A stretch of 10,561 bases of DNA, from NCBI GenBank assembly GCA_016763215.1, contig JAESUF010000385.1, positions 1 through 10,561 of the forward strand. The letters are read 5' to 3'. Below the pieces are notes generated by a model. It was given only the letters and a program-made list of their open reading frames with translations. It had not been told where the DNA came from and searched no databases. Numbering within the stretch: the first letter of the stretch is position 1; every line of letters begins with the position of its first letter. Of the stretch, positions 1 to 6,861 are shown in pieces. The position numbers and the translations under genes were made by a program. This stretch comes from Flavobacteriaceae bacterium (GTDB lineage: Bacteria; Bacteroidota; Bacteroidia; Flavobacteriales; Flavobacteriaceae).

Positions 1-810
1 ACGAAAACATTGTTGGATGATATAATTCCCCAAAAAGATTTTGATCAATTATATGATTTATTGTTTCTAGTTGGTGCAGCCATTTTAGTGCAATCCGTTA
101 CTTCTTTTTTACTGACAAAAATCTTAAGTGTACAAGCCCAGTTTTTAATTTCAGAATTGAGAGCTCAAGTCCAAAAGAAAGTACTTTCCTTGCCCATTAG
201 TTTTTTTGATAACACAAAATCTGGCGCCTTAGTTTCTCGAATTATGAGTGATGTTGAAGGTGTTCGAAATCTTATAGGAGCTGGGTTGGTTCAATTAGTG
301 GGAGGAACAATCACTGCGGTTATTTCTATGATATTGTTAATCCGAATTAGTCCATCTATGACCTTTTTTGTATTAGTACCGGTCGCAATTTTTGGGGTTG
401 TTGCTTTAAAAGCCTTCGGATATATTCGTCCAATTTTTAGAAAACGAGGTGTGATCAATGCAGAAGTAAAAGGAAGATTAACAGAAACCTTGGCTGGTGT
501 TCGTGTTATTAAAGCTTTCAATGCAGAAAAGCAGGAAAATGAGACCTTTGAAAAAGGAGTAGACTTATTATTTCAGAATGTAAAGAAGAGTCTGACTGCA
601 ACGGCATTAATGACAAGTTCGTCTACTTTTTTATTAGGAATTGCTTCCACAGGAATTATGGGGATTGGCGGTTACAAAATTATGCAAGGAGAGTTAACAA
701 CTGGAGATTTTCTATCATTCACCTTACTGCTTGGGTTTATGATTGCACCTATTGTACAGATGAGTAATATAGGGAGTCAATTGACTGAAGCTTTTAGCAG
801 GATTGGATAG
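1..810 (+). CDS. ABC exporter, transmembrane half (5'-partial, 3'-frameshifted)
   Basis: This is the membrane domain of an MsbA/type IV ABC exporter, which would move a lipid, drug or peptide across the inner membrane. The frame is open from base 1 (T-K-T-L-L-D-D-I-I-P), so the true start lies upstream of the window. Hydrophobic helices are visible at about window codons 17-40, 97-115, 121-140, 203-228 and 235-255. The conserved coupling region of exporters (SFFDNTKSGALVSRIMSDVE, about codons 68-87) is present. The frame ends at TAG 808-810 just after LTEAF, where family members continue into the linker (A/S)GLDRTEEL. That continuation lies in the +1 frame, so one extra base near 796-799 has split the gene. 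On its own this half lacks any nucleotide-binding domain. The substrate cannot be told. Family assignment is firm; whether the break is real is not. Confidence 0.85.
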   Translation, partial: TKTLLDDIIPQKDFDQLYDLLFLVGAAILVQSVTSFLLTKILSVQAQFLISELRAQVQKKVLSLPISFFDNTKSGALVSRIMSDVEGVRNLIGAGLVQLVGGTITAVISMILLIRISPSMTFFVLVPVAIFGVVALKAFGYIRPIFRKRGVINAEVKGRLTETLAGVRVIKAFNAEKQENETFEKGVDLLFQNVKKSLTATALMTSSSTFLLGIASTGIMGIGGYKIMQGELTTGDFLSFTLLLGFMIAPIVQMSNIGSQLTEAFSRIG

Positions 811-1609
811 AACGGAAGAGTTGATGAACATGAAAGCTGAAGATGAAGATGAAAACAGAACAGTTGAATTACAGAATCTTAAAGGAGATTTAGAATTTAA
901 AGATGTGTCTTTCTCGTACGAAGAAGATAAAGAGGTTATACATAATATTACGTTTACTGCGCCTTCGGGATCTGTCATTGCATTAGTAGGGAGTTCGGGG
1001 TCTGGTAAATCTACAATCGCAGGTCTGTCAGCTACCTTTTTAAATCCACAATCAGGAATGATTACCATCGATGAACAAGATATCTCCAAAGTAAAATTGA
1101 GCAGTTATCGAAAGCATTTAGGAGTTGTTTTACAAGATGAGTTTTTATTTGAAGGAACGATTCGAGAGAATATCTCATTTCCTAGACCCAATGCAACGGA
1201 AGCACAAATAAAAGAGGCTGTTGAAGCAGCTTATGTAAATGAATTTACAGACCGATTTGAAAAAGGATTAGACACTTTAATTGGTGAAAGAGGCGTAAAA
1301 TTATCTGGAGGACAACGACAACGAATTGCAATTGCGCGTGCTATTTTAGCAGATCCTAAGATCATTATTTTAGATGAAGCAACATCAAACTTAGATACAG
1401 AAAGCGAGGCATTGATACAGAAAAGTTTGGCTCAGTTAACAAAAAACAGAACAACCATTGTAATTGCGCACAGGTTAAGTACTATTCGTAAAGCTGATCA
1501 AATTTTGGTCATTGAATCGGGTAGAATTGCAGAACGAGGTACCCATGATGAATTGATAGCGAAACAGGGGAGGTATTACGACTTGTATACCTATCAAGCG
1601 AAGATATAA
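803..1609 (+). CDS. ABC exporter, ATP-binding half (frameshifted from the preceding membrane half)
   Basis: This is the nucleotide-binding domain that powers the exporter encoded just upstream. In the 268-residue frame from TTG 803 one sees the A-loop Tyr39 (VSFSYE), Walker A GSSGSGKST (63-71), Q-loop Gln111, signature LSGGQ (167-171), Walker B IIILDEA (187-193) and H-loop His223 (IAHRLST). All ATPase residues are intact. The frame begins inside the linker (LDRTEELM), not at a natural N-terminus. It overlaps the membrane half by 8 bases, as expected when a single fused gene is split by an indel. If translated separately, TTG 803 or ATG 824 could start it, which is unlikely to be the original arrangement. 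The end at TAA 1607-1609 after TYQAKI looks like the normal C-terminus. Confidence 0.88.
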   Translation: MDRTEELMNMKAEDEDENRTVELQNLKGDLEFKDVSFSYEEDKEVIHNITFTAPSGSVIALVGSSGSGKSTIAGLSATFLNPQSGMITIDEQDISKVKLSSYRKHLGVVLQDEFLFEGTIRENISFPRPNATEAQIKEAVEAAYVNEFTDRFEKGLDTLIGERGVKLSGGQRQRIAIARAILADPKIIILDEATSNLDTESEALIQKSLAQLTKNRTTIVIAHRLSTIRKADQILVIESGRIAERGTHDELIAKQGRYYDLYTYQAKI

Positions 1610-1624
1610 CAATAGTATATGAAC

Positions 1625-1660
1625 AGTTGGGAGTGAGATTCAATAAGAATCAAACCAACT
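1625..1660. repeat. Two-part hairpin between the ABC exporter and the mazG-like gene
   Basis: AGTTGG (1625-1630) pairs with CCAACT (1655-1660). Inside it GATTC (1637-1641) pairs with GAATC (1647-1651) around an AATAA loop, with an asymmetric internal loop between the two stems. It lies 15 bases after the exporter stop and could be a weak terminator or a leader structure for the next gene. There is no T-run directly after it (AACTTTAGTACTTTT follows), so a standard intrinsic terminator is not supported. Confidence 0.35.
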
Positions 1661-1668
1661 AACTTTAG

Positions 1669-1676
1669 TACTTTTA
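1669..1676 (+). promoter_or_regulatory. Possible -7 element for the mazG-like gene
   Basis: TACTTTTA matches the Bacteroidota TAnnTTTG -7 motif at all but the last base and lies 18 bases before the start codon. No TTG-type -33 element is seen about 20 bases upstream. Weak candidate only. Confidence 0.22.
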
Positions 1677-1694
1677 CACTTTATAACTTAGAGA

Positions 1695-2021
1695 ATGAGC
1701 ATACAAAATGTACAAAAACAAGTAGACGATTGGATTCAAAACCATGGCGTTCGTTATTTTAATGAACTCACCAACATGGCGCAACTGACTGAAGAAGTAG
1801 GAGAAGTGGCACGAATTATTGCACGTCGGTATGGCGAACAAAGTGAAAAAGAATCCGATAAAGGGAAAGATTTAGGTGAGGAATTAGCAGATGTGTTGTT
1901 TGTCGTTTTGTGCCTAGCAAACCAGACAGGTGTGAATTTGCAAGAAGCTTTTGAAAAGAAATTAGAAGACAAAACAAAACGCGATCACGATCGTCATCAT
2001 AACAACGAAAAATTAAAATAA
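1695..2021 (+). CDS. MazG-like nucleotide pyrophosphohydrolase
   Basis: A 108-residue single-domain member of the all-alpha NTP pyrophosphatase (MazG-like) superfamily. Such enzymes hydrolyse (d)NTPs to the monophosphate and pyrophosphate, cleaning the nucleotide pool in the cytoplasm. The metal-binding pattern EExxE...ExxD is visible: Glu33, Glu34 and Glu37 in LTEEVGEVARII, then Glu63 and Asp66 in GEELADVLF. A basic segment (ARRYGE) follows the first helix. The length fits small single-domain MazG-like proteins rather than the two-domain E. coli MazG of roughly 260 residues. The very charged C-terminus (KTKRDHDRHHNNEKLK) is probably disordered. ATG 1695 is the first start after the intergenic hairpin and gives the expected N-terminus. 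The stop overlaps the next start by one base (TAATG), suggesting co-translation. The preferred nucleotide cannot be deduced. Confidence 0.88.
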   Translation: MSIQNVQKQVDDWIQNHGVRYFNELTNMAQLTEEVGEVARIIARRYGEQSEKESDKGKDLGEELADVLFVVLCLANQTGVNLQEAFEKKLEDKTKRDHDRHHNNEKLK

Positions 2022-2269
2022 TGGCTTTTACCGAGAGTATAAAAAAAGCAGCTTTTTGGGCGAATGTAACAAAAGTTGGATTGATCTTTTTAATCATTAT
2101 TTCTATAGTTGCATTATTTGTTTACAGCTTTAGTGATATTTTTTCAATGAACTGGGAAGGAGTGGTGAAAACAAAGTTTGAGAATGGACGATGGAAAAAC
2201 TTCTTTGTAAGTAAGATTGTAATCAGCTTTGTGTATGCAAGTTATATCACAAATAAGAATATGAAGTAA
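2021..2269 (+). CDS. Small conserved-type membrane protein, unknown function
   Basis: An 82-residue protein of unknown function. A clear transmembrane helix runs about residues 17-37 (TKVGLIFLIIISIVALFVYS). It is followed by a soluble stretch (FSMNWEGVV...FENGRWKNFF), and a second, less hydrophobic helix lies at about 61-76 (FVSKIVISFVYASYIT), ending in the polar tail NKNMK. The lysines before helix 1 suggest a cytoplasmic N-terminus and a short hairpin topology. ATG 2021 overlaps the mazG-like stop (TAATG), so it is translationally coupled to that gene. From memory, similar small proteins sit between mazG-like genes and aroA in other flavobacteria, which argues that it is real. No function can be assigned; it might be a membrane anchor or an unrelated passenger. 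Confidence 0.7.
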   Translation: MAFTESIKKAAFWANVTKVGLIFLIIISIVALFVYSFSDIFSMNWEGVVKTKFENGRWKNFFVSKIVISFVYASYITNKNMK

Positions 2270-2270
2270 C

Positions 2271-2369
2271 AGTCATTATCAGGAATGAAATAATGAAGGA
2301 ATTTGTTAGCTGATGAGATTGCTTCATTTTAGCCTGCTTTGAGTGATAGTCGAAAGGTTGGTAATGACT
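2271..2369. repeat. Degenerate composite inverted repeat
   Basis: The segment is bounded by a perfect 8-base inverted pair, AGTCATTA (2271-2278) and TAATGACT (2362-2369). Inside, in nested order, are CAGG (2280-2283) with CCTG (2333-2336), and AATGAAG (2292-2298) with CTTCATT (2322-2328). The right arm carries an extra block including CTTTGAGTGATAGTCGAAAG (2337-2356), itself with CTTT/AAAG ends. The motifs resemble dispersed intergenic repeats I associate with flavobacterial genomes (GTCATTCCTG-type and GAGxGxAGTCGAAA-type), but copy number cannot be tested here. Confidence 0.45.
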
Positions 2370-2381
2370 TAAATCATAAAA

Positions 2382-2405
2382 AAAAGCGACCCAAAGGTCG
2401 CTTTT
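2382..2405. terminator. Bidirectional intrinsic terminator
   Basis: A perfect stem pairs AAAAGCGACC (2382-2391) with GGTCGCTTTT (2396-2405) around a CAAA loop. On the - strand the stem is followed by a run of eight T (A-run at 2378-2385), giving a strong terminator for the Asp-box protein gene. On the + strand there are four T, serving the mazG-like/membrane-protein unit. Its place between convergent genes fits shared use. Confidence 0.85.
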
Positions 2406-2408
2406 AAT

Positions 2409-2433
2409 TGTCATTCCTGCTTTTGAAGGAATC
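2409..2433. repeat. Short palindromic repeat, GTCATTCCTG type
   Basis: ATTCCT (2413-2418) pairs with AGGAAT (2427-2432) around an 8-base loop. TCATTCCTG (2411-2419) is also the reverse complement of CAGGAATGA at 2280-2288, on the other side of the terminator. It looks like a remnant of a dispersed intergenic palindrome. It lies between the terminator and the restored stop of the - strand gene. Confidence 0.4.
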
Positions 2434-2447
2434 ACAGTCTTTTATTT

Positions 2448-2630
2448 TTAATCCAATTGAATCAAATCAATCTGACTGTCTTTCACTTTTTGATTCAGTG
2501 TTTTTACTCTATTGGTAAACATCGAGTAGAGTTTTGCTAACTCTTTGTCAATCTCTTTGTTAATTTCATTTTTAAAATCAATAGCTTGTTTAGTAGGAGC
2601 ATAACTTCCAATACTAGTTAACGAATTTAA
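2448..2630 (-). pseudogene. Frameshifted C-terminal 60 codons of the Asp-box protein
   Basis: Downstream of the TAA at 2627-2629 the shifted - strand frame stays open down to TAA 2448-2450. It reads LNSLTSIGSYAPTKQAIDFK, then a charged helical stretch, ending in DSQIDLIQLD. The tail directly continues IRLNNKLAH of the preceding open frame, as in the C-termini I recall from this flavobacterial family (NNKLAHLNS...). The observed CAT-TAA-ATT would be CAT-TTA-AAT-TCG with one more T, so one base is missing near 2627-2630. The segment lacks its own start codon and is only meaningful as the end of the upstream gene. Restored, the protein would end about 40 bases before the terminator. Confidence 0.8.
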
Positions 2631-5536
2631 TGTGCCAATTTATTGTTCAAGCGAATAGGGAAGTTTAGAGGATCTTGATTACTTCTACTTTTTGTTTGGT
2701 ACAACGTTTCCTCCACTTTGGTCATGTCTTTTAGCAAAGCATCTGCATAATCTACTAGCTCTTTATGTTTCTTTTTATCCTTGATTGATTTTTTCAATGC
2801 TTTTACCTGAGCTCTTACTTTCTTTACATTCTTCAAAGCTTTGTGTATCTCAGTTACCTTTTTATTGATGTCATTGATGAAATCAAATTGAGCTTTCGCA
2901 TCTGCGAAAGTCGTTTCAGAAATTGGGTTCTTAAGAATGGTAAAGTTTTTAGACGTTGAATTTTCGCCGACTTTTAGTGTTACTTTGTAGTTTCCAGGCA
3001 AAGCCATCGGTCCGCTTAAAGAAGCCCACCATAAGATCATTCCTTTAACACGTTCTGCACCAGGATATATCATGTTCCAATGAAAAATATTATTTCCATC
3101 TTTCACAGTTAGTTTTGCTTCTTTCTTTTCTTTATCAGGTTTTGTACTAAAGGTTTTTATCAATTGATCACTACTATCATAGATATGTAAAGAAACTTCG
3201 TCTTTCTTTCCTTTCTCTTTGATGTAATAATTGATAGCAACACCACCATAATGGTTTGTTCCAGCAGTTTTTGAAGTCGCTCCACGACCGCCACCCATTC
3301 TGTAACTATCTTGAGGTTTGTATAGAATGATATCCTCTTTCATTAAATTAGTAGTTAACTGATGTATCGGTGTTAGATCATCAATAATCCAAAAAGAACG
3401 CCCTTGTGTTGCAGCAATTAGATTGTCATTTTTAATGGCTAGATCAGTAATAGGAACAATAGGTAAGTTCAATTGGAACTTTTGCCAATTCTTACCATCA
3501 TTAAAAGAAATATACATTCCTCTTTCAGTTCCAGCATATAATAACCCTTTACGTTTTGGGTCTGCTCTAAGGGCACGAGTAAAATCTTCAGAACCAATCC
3601 CAGAAGTAATTTGTTTCCATGATTTTCCGTAGTTTTCTGTTTTGTAGATATAGGGTTGATAATCTCCTGTTTTATATTTCGTCCCAATAATATAGGCTCC
3701 ACCTTTGTTGAATGGATCAATTTCAATACAATTAATCATCATCCACTCTGGCATTTTTTTAGGAGTTACATTGGTCCAGTTTTTCCCTCCATCTTTGGTT
3801 ACATGCACCAATCCATCATCAGAACCTGTCCAAATTAACCCACTCTCATATTTTGATTCATTTACTGCGAAAATAGTTCCGTAGTATTCAACACCCGTAT
3901 TGTCTTTTGTAATTGGTCCACCTGAAGTGCCCAAAGTTTTAGGGTCGTTTCTAGTTAAATCAGGACTGATTACTTCCCAAGACTGGCCTTCATTTGTTGT
4001 GACATGTAAATGATTAGACGCAGCGTACAATTTGTTCTTTTGGTTGGGTGAAAATAATACAGGGAAATTCCATTGAAAACGATATTTGAAATCTTCGGCA
4101 CCGTGCCCCATAGGATCATCTGGCCAAACATTAACAGCTCTGGTTTCACCAGTCTTATGATTTCTTCGAGTTAACAATCCACCATAACTACCTCCATAAA
4201 CAATGTCATTATTGTTTGGATCTACAGCTAAATGTGCACTCTCACCTCCAGCAGTTGATTCCCAATCAGATTCTCCAATAAAACGTCCTTGTGTTCTATG
4301 CGGAATTCTGATTGTTGAATTGTCTTGTTGCGCTCCATAAATTCGATAAGGAAAATGATTGTCTGTAGTTACACGATAAAATTGTGATGTAGGTTGATTT
4401 AAATAGGTAGTCCAATTAATTCCCGCATCAAAAGAAACTTGTGCACCACCATCATCTCCAATAATCATTCGCTGATTGTCTTCCGGTGCTATCCATAAAT
4501 CGTGATGATCTCCGTGAGGAGCACTGTATGTCTTGTATGTTTTTCCTCCATCGGTAGACTTGTGGTAACGTACATTTAATACATATAAAATATCCTCATC
4601 TTGCGTGTCGGCATACAAACGAGTGTAGTACCAAGCACGTTGACGCAATTTACGTTCACTATTAATTAATGTCCAAGTTTTTCCTGCATCGGTAGATTTA
4701 TAGACTCCACCTTTTTTGTTTTCTATCAAGGCCCAAATAATATTGGAATTTACAGGAGAAACGGTTACGCCGCTAATTCCCCAGAGCCCACTCGGCAATC
4801 CTTTATTGGTAGTGATATTAGTCCATGTTTCGCCTTCATCTGTGCTTTTCCATAGTCCAGAACCATCTCCACCACTAGATAAACTATAGGGAGTTCTTCG
4901 AATATTCCATGTTGTAGCATATAAAACTCTTGGATTGTTTGGGTCGATGATTAAATCAATAACTCCAGCATCCTTATTTGCAAATAATTTTTTGCTCCAA
5001 GTCTTTCCTCCATCGATAGATTTGTAGACACCTCTTTCTTCAGAAGATTTATACAAATCACCCAACACTCCTGCATAAACAATATCTGGATTTTTAGGGT
5101 GGATACGGATTCTAGGAATATGGCGCGCATTTTTAAGCCCCATATGTTCCCAGGTTTTTCCTGCATTTACCGATTTCCATATTCCGTCACCCGAAGAAAC
5201 GTTTCCACGAACTGTTTTTTCGCCATTTCCAACATAGATTACATTGTTATCCCATTCGCTTACTGCAACTGCACCAACAGATCCTCCAAAGAATCCATCA
5301 GAAATGTTCGCCCAAGTATTTCCTGCATCGGTAGTTCTCCACACTCCACCTCCTGTAGATCCCATGTAGAAGAGATTCGCTTTTCCTGGAACACCAGTTA
5401 CAGCTCCACTTCGCCCTCCGCGAAAGGGGCCGATATTTCGCCATTTTGTAGCACTATAATATTCTTCAGAATATTTGGTGGAATTCTTTTGTGCATTAAC
5501 TTTGTAGCTTTCTGAAACGAGAAGGCATACAATCAC
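2627..5536 (-). CDS. Secreted Asp-box (BNR/sortilin VPS10-like) repeat protein
   Basis: A large exported protein of the bacterial 'VPS10 domain / BNR repeat glycosyl hydrolase-like' group. The uninterrupted frame gives 969 residues. Eleven Asp-box motifs (SxDxGxTW type) are spread along the chain at about residues 68, 122, 173, 231, 281, 327, 368, 513, 580, 633 and 677 (for example TTDAGNTW, STDEGETW, STDAGKTW, SFNDGKNW). They indicate one or two beta-propellers. A beta-rich region follows (about 740-870), then a lysine-rich helical or coiled-coil segment (about 880-950). Asp-boxes mark fold, not catalysis; no glycosidase activity is shown and the substrate is unknown. GTG 5536 is the first usable start, but it falls inside the signal peptide, which extends to an ACG at 5557. 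The frame ends early (NNKLAH-stop) because one base is missing; 60 more codons follow in another frame. Full length would be about 1036 residues. No type IX secretion C-terminal domain is evident. The gene diverges from aroA. Confidence 0.85.
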   Translation of the reverse strand: MIVCLLVSESYKVNAQKNSTKYSEEYYSATKWRNIGPFRGGRSGAVTGVPGKANLFYMGSTGGGVWRTTDAGNTWANISDGFFGGSVGAVAVSEWDNNVIYVGNGEKTVRGNVSSGDGIWKSVNAGKTWEHMGLKNARHIPRIRIHPKNPDIVYAGVLGDLYKSSEERGVYKSIDGGKTWSKKLFANKDAGVIDLIIDPNNPRVLYATTWNIRRTPYSLSSGGDGSGLWKSTDEGETWTNITTNKGLPSGLWGISGVTVSPVNSNIIWALIENKKGGVYKSTDAGKTWTLINSERKLRQRAWYYTRLYADTQDEDILYVLNVRYHKSTDGGKTYKTYSAPHGDHHDLWIAPEDNQRMIIGDDGGAQVSFDAGINWTTYLNQPTSQFYRVTTDNHFPYRIYGAQQDNSTIRIPHRTQGRFIGESDWESTAGGESAHLAVDPNNNDIVYGGSYGGLLTRRNHKTGETRAVNVWPDDPMGHGAEDFKYRFQWNFPVLFSPNQKNKLYAASNHLHVTTNEGQSWEVISPDLTRNDPKTLGTSGGPITKDNTGVEYYGTIFAVNESKYESGLIWTGSDDGLVHVTKDGGKNWTNVTPKKMPEWMMINCIEIDPFNKGGAYIIGTKYKTGDYQPYIYKTENYGKSWKQITSGIGSEDFTRALRADPKRKGLLYAGTERGMYISFNDGKNWQKFQLNLPIVPITDLAIKNDNLIAATQGRSFWIIDDLTPIHQLTTNLMKEDIILYKPQDSYRMGGGRGATSKTAGTNHYGGVAINYYIKEKGKKDEVSLHIYDSSDQLIKTFSTKPDKEKKEAKLTVKDGNNIFHWNMIYPGAERVKGMILWWASLSGPMALPGNYKVTLKVGENSTSKNFTILKNPISETTFADAKAQFDFINDINKKVTEIHKALKNVKKVRAQVKALKKSIKDKKKHKELVDYADALLKDMTKVEETLYQTKSRSNQDPLNFPIRLNNKLAH

Positions 5537-5557
5537 AAAAAGTATTTTTTTAATCGT
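5537..5557 (-). other. Upstream extension of the Asp-box gene: signal-peptide start with ACG in place of ATG
   Basis: In frame before GTG 5536 the - strand reads ACG ATT AAA AAA ATA CTT TTT, preceded by GAC, CTA and a TAA stop at 5564-5566. With Met at ACG the protein would begin MIKKILFVIVCLLVS and continue to NAQK, a textbook Sec signal peptide with a Lys-Lys n-region and cleavage near NAQ. Starting at GTG 5536 would remove the charged n-region. ATT (5552-5554) is another possible rare start. A T-to-C change or base-calling error at the start codon is the simplest reading. Confidence 0.6.
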
Positions 5558-5589
5558 GTCTAGTTAGTTTTAAGAAGCCTAAATTTAAG

Positions 5590-5597
5590 AAAATATA
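5590..5597 (-). promoter_or_regulatory. Possible -7 element for the Asp-box gene
   Basis: On the - strand this reads TATATTTT, one base from TAnnTTTG, about 33 bases upstream of the presumed ACG/ATG start. It lies in the short divergent spacer shared with aroA. On the + strand the nearest comparable site for aroA is TAGTTTTA (5565-5572), 42 bases before its ATG. Neither has a clear -33 partner, so both are tentative. Confidence 0.2.
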
Positions 5598-5614
5598 ATC
5601 AGAGTAAAATTCTT

Positions 5615-6844
5615 ATGAATATCCATATAGAAGGTGTTGAAAATGAGTTGATTAAAAAAAATGTAATCATCTCTGGTTCTAAAAGTGAATCGAATCGATT
5701 GTTAATTCTTCAGCAGTTATTTTCTGAAATTTCTATTGAAAATCTGTCCGATTCTGATGATACACATCATTTACAACATGCGTTAACAACAACCGATTCT
5801 GAGGTGAATATTGGACATGCTGGAACTGCAATGCGCTTTCTAACAGCATTTTTTGCTTCGCAAAACAACAAAACGGTGATTTTGTCTGGCTCCGATAGGA
5901 TGCATAATCGTCCAATTAAAATTTTAGTGGATGCCTTACGAAGTTTGGGGGCAGATATTTCATATGTAGAAAAAGAAGGATATCCTCCTTTAAAAATTTC
6001 GGGAAAGAATTTAGAAAAAAGCACTGTTAAGATTAACGGAAATGTCAGCAGTCAATATATCTCTGCATTGTTGTTAATTGCAGCAAGTTTACCAAATGGT
6101 TTGAGGATTGAATTGATTGGGGAGATTACTTCTATACCTTATATTCAAATGACGTTGAATCTCATGAATCAGATTGGGGTTGAAACACAATTTGAGGGTC
6201 AGATGCTTCAGGTGAAACCTTTTAATGATGCAAAACCACAACAACTAGTTGTGGAATCTGATTGGAGTTCTGCGTCTTATTTTTATTCTATTGTAGCACT
6301 GAGTGCTATTGGTTCCGAAATTAAACTTTCAGCCTATAAACTAGAGAGTCTACAGGGTGATTCTGTGCTTGCAACAATTTATGAACACTTTGGAGTACAA
6401 ACCATTTATGAACAAAATACAATAAGATTAAAAAAAGTTACGGATGTTACTAAGACAGCATTGAAGCTTGATTTAAATAAAGCTCCAGACATCGCTCAAA
6501 CCATCGCAGTAACTTGTTTTGCCTATGGTGTTGAATGTGACTTGATTGGACTTCACACCTTAAAAATTAAAGAAACCGATCGTTTAGAAGCGTTAAAAGC
6601 GGAGTTGACAAAATTAGGAGCTAATATTACAGTTACGAGCAAAAGTTTGCATTTAAAGAGTGGTTTAGAAATCAATTCTAATGTGTCAATTGAAACGTAT
6701 AAAGATCATAGAATGGCAATGGCATTTGCGCCACTTGGAATGAGAGTTCCTATTGAGGTTTTAGAGGCAGATGTAGTGACAAAATCATTTCGAAATTTCT
6801 GGTCAGACCTTCAGCAAATTGGCTTTCAATTGAATAAAGAATAA
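5615..6844 (+). CDS. aroA: 3-phosphoshikimate 1-carboxyvinyltransferase (EPSP synthase)
   Basis: This enzyme transfers the enolpyruvyl group of phosphoenolpyruvate to shikimate 3-phosphate, the sixth step of the shikimate pathway to chorismate, in the cytoplasm. The 409-residue chain has the two-domain EPSP synthase fold signatures. They are GSKSESNR (21-28, with Lys23, Ser24, Arg28), GHAGTAMR (67-74), DRMHNRPI (94-101), SSQY (145-148), SDWSSASY (215-222), catalytic-region PDIAQT (291-296, Asp292), KETDR (319-323) and DHRMAM (364-369). His68 stands where E. coli has Asn in NAGTAMR; the adjacent Gly70 that matters for glyphosate binding is kept, so class I-like behaviour is expected. The length is slightly under the 427 of E. 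coli. ATG 5615 is the first in-frame Met and gives the normal start. The gene is monocistronic-looking: it diverges from the Asp-box gene, and queA has its own promoter. Confidence 0.96.
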   Translation: MNIHIEGVENELIKKNVIISGSKSESNRLLILQQLFSEISIENLSDSDDTHHLQHALTTTDSEVNIGHAGTAMRFLTAFFASQNNKTVILSGSDRMHNRPIKILVDALRSLGADISYVEKEGYPPLKISGKNLEKSTVKINGNVSSQYISALLLIAASLPNGLRIELIGEITSIPYIQMTLNLMNQIGVETQFEGQMLQVKPFNDAKPQQLVVESDWSSASYFYSIVALSAIGSEIKLSAYKLESLQGDSVLATIYEHFGVQTIYEQNTIRLKKVTDVTKTALKLDLNKAPDIAQTIAVTCFAYGVECDLIGLHTLKIKETDRLEALKAELTKLGANITVTSKSLHLKSGLEINSNVSIETYKDHRMAMAFAPLGMRVPIEVLEADVVTKSFRNFWSDLQQIGFQLNKE

Positions 6845-6861
6845 ATTAATCAGTCAAACAC

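Noticed and set aside
790..811. Programmed ribosomal frameshifting in the ABC exporter
   Set aside because: No slippery heptamer, stimulatory stem or internal Shine-Dalgarno-like element is evident, and exporters of this family are normally one continuous frame.
724..1089. A 121-codon - strand frame across the break in the ABC exporter
   Set aside because: It runs antisense to the exporter on both sides of the break and shows no domain or upstream signals.
2270..2447. Insertion sequence or phage attachment site at the repeat cluster
   Set aside because: There is no transposase or integrase fragment, no tRNA gene and no target-site duplication that could be recognised; a dispersed palindromic repeat fits better.
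5099..5515. A 138-codon open frame on the + strand inside the Asp-box gene
   Set aside because: It lies antisense to a strongly supported gene, has no recognisable motif, and its composition (Ser, Ile, Arg and Cys runs) is what the complement of repeated Gly-Lys-Thr-Trp coding gives.
2627..5536. Calling the Asp-box protein a glycosidase or sialidase
   Set aside because: Asp-boxes recur in many beta-propellers and no catalytic arrangement can be assigned from the sequence, so only a structural description is given.
5615..6844. Possible glyphosate-tolerant (class II) EPSP synthase
   Set aside because: The motifs GHAGTAMR, DRMHNRPI and DHRMAM follow the class I pattern and the key glycine (Gly70) is present. 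The His for Asn change at residue 68 alone is not evidence of tolerance.
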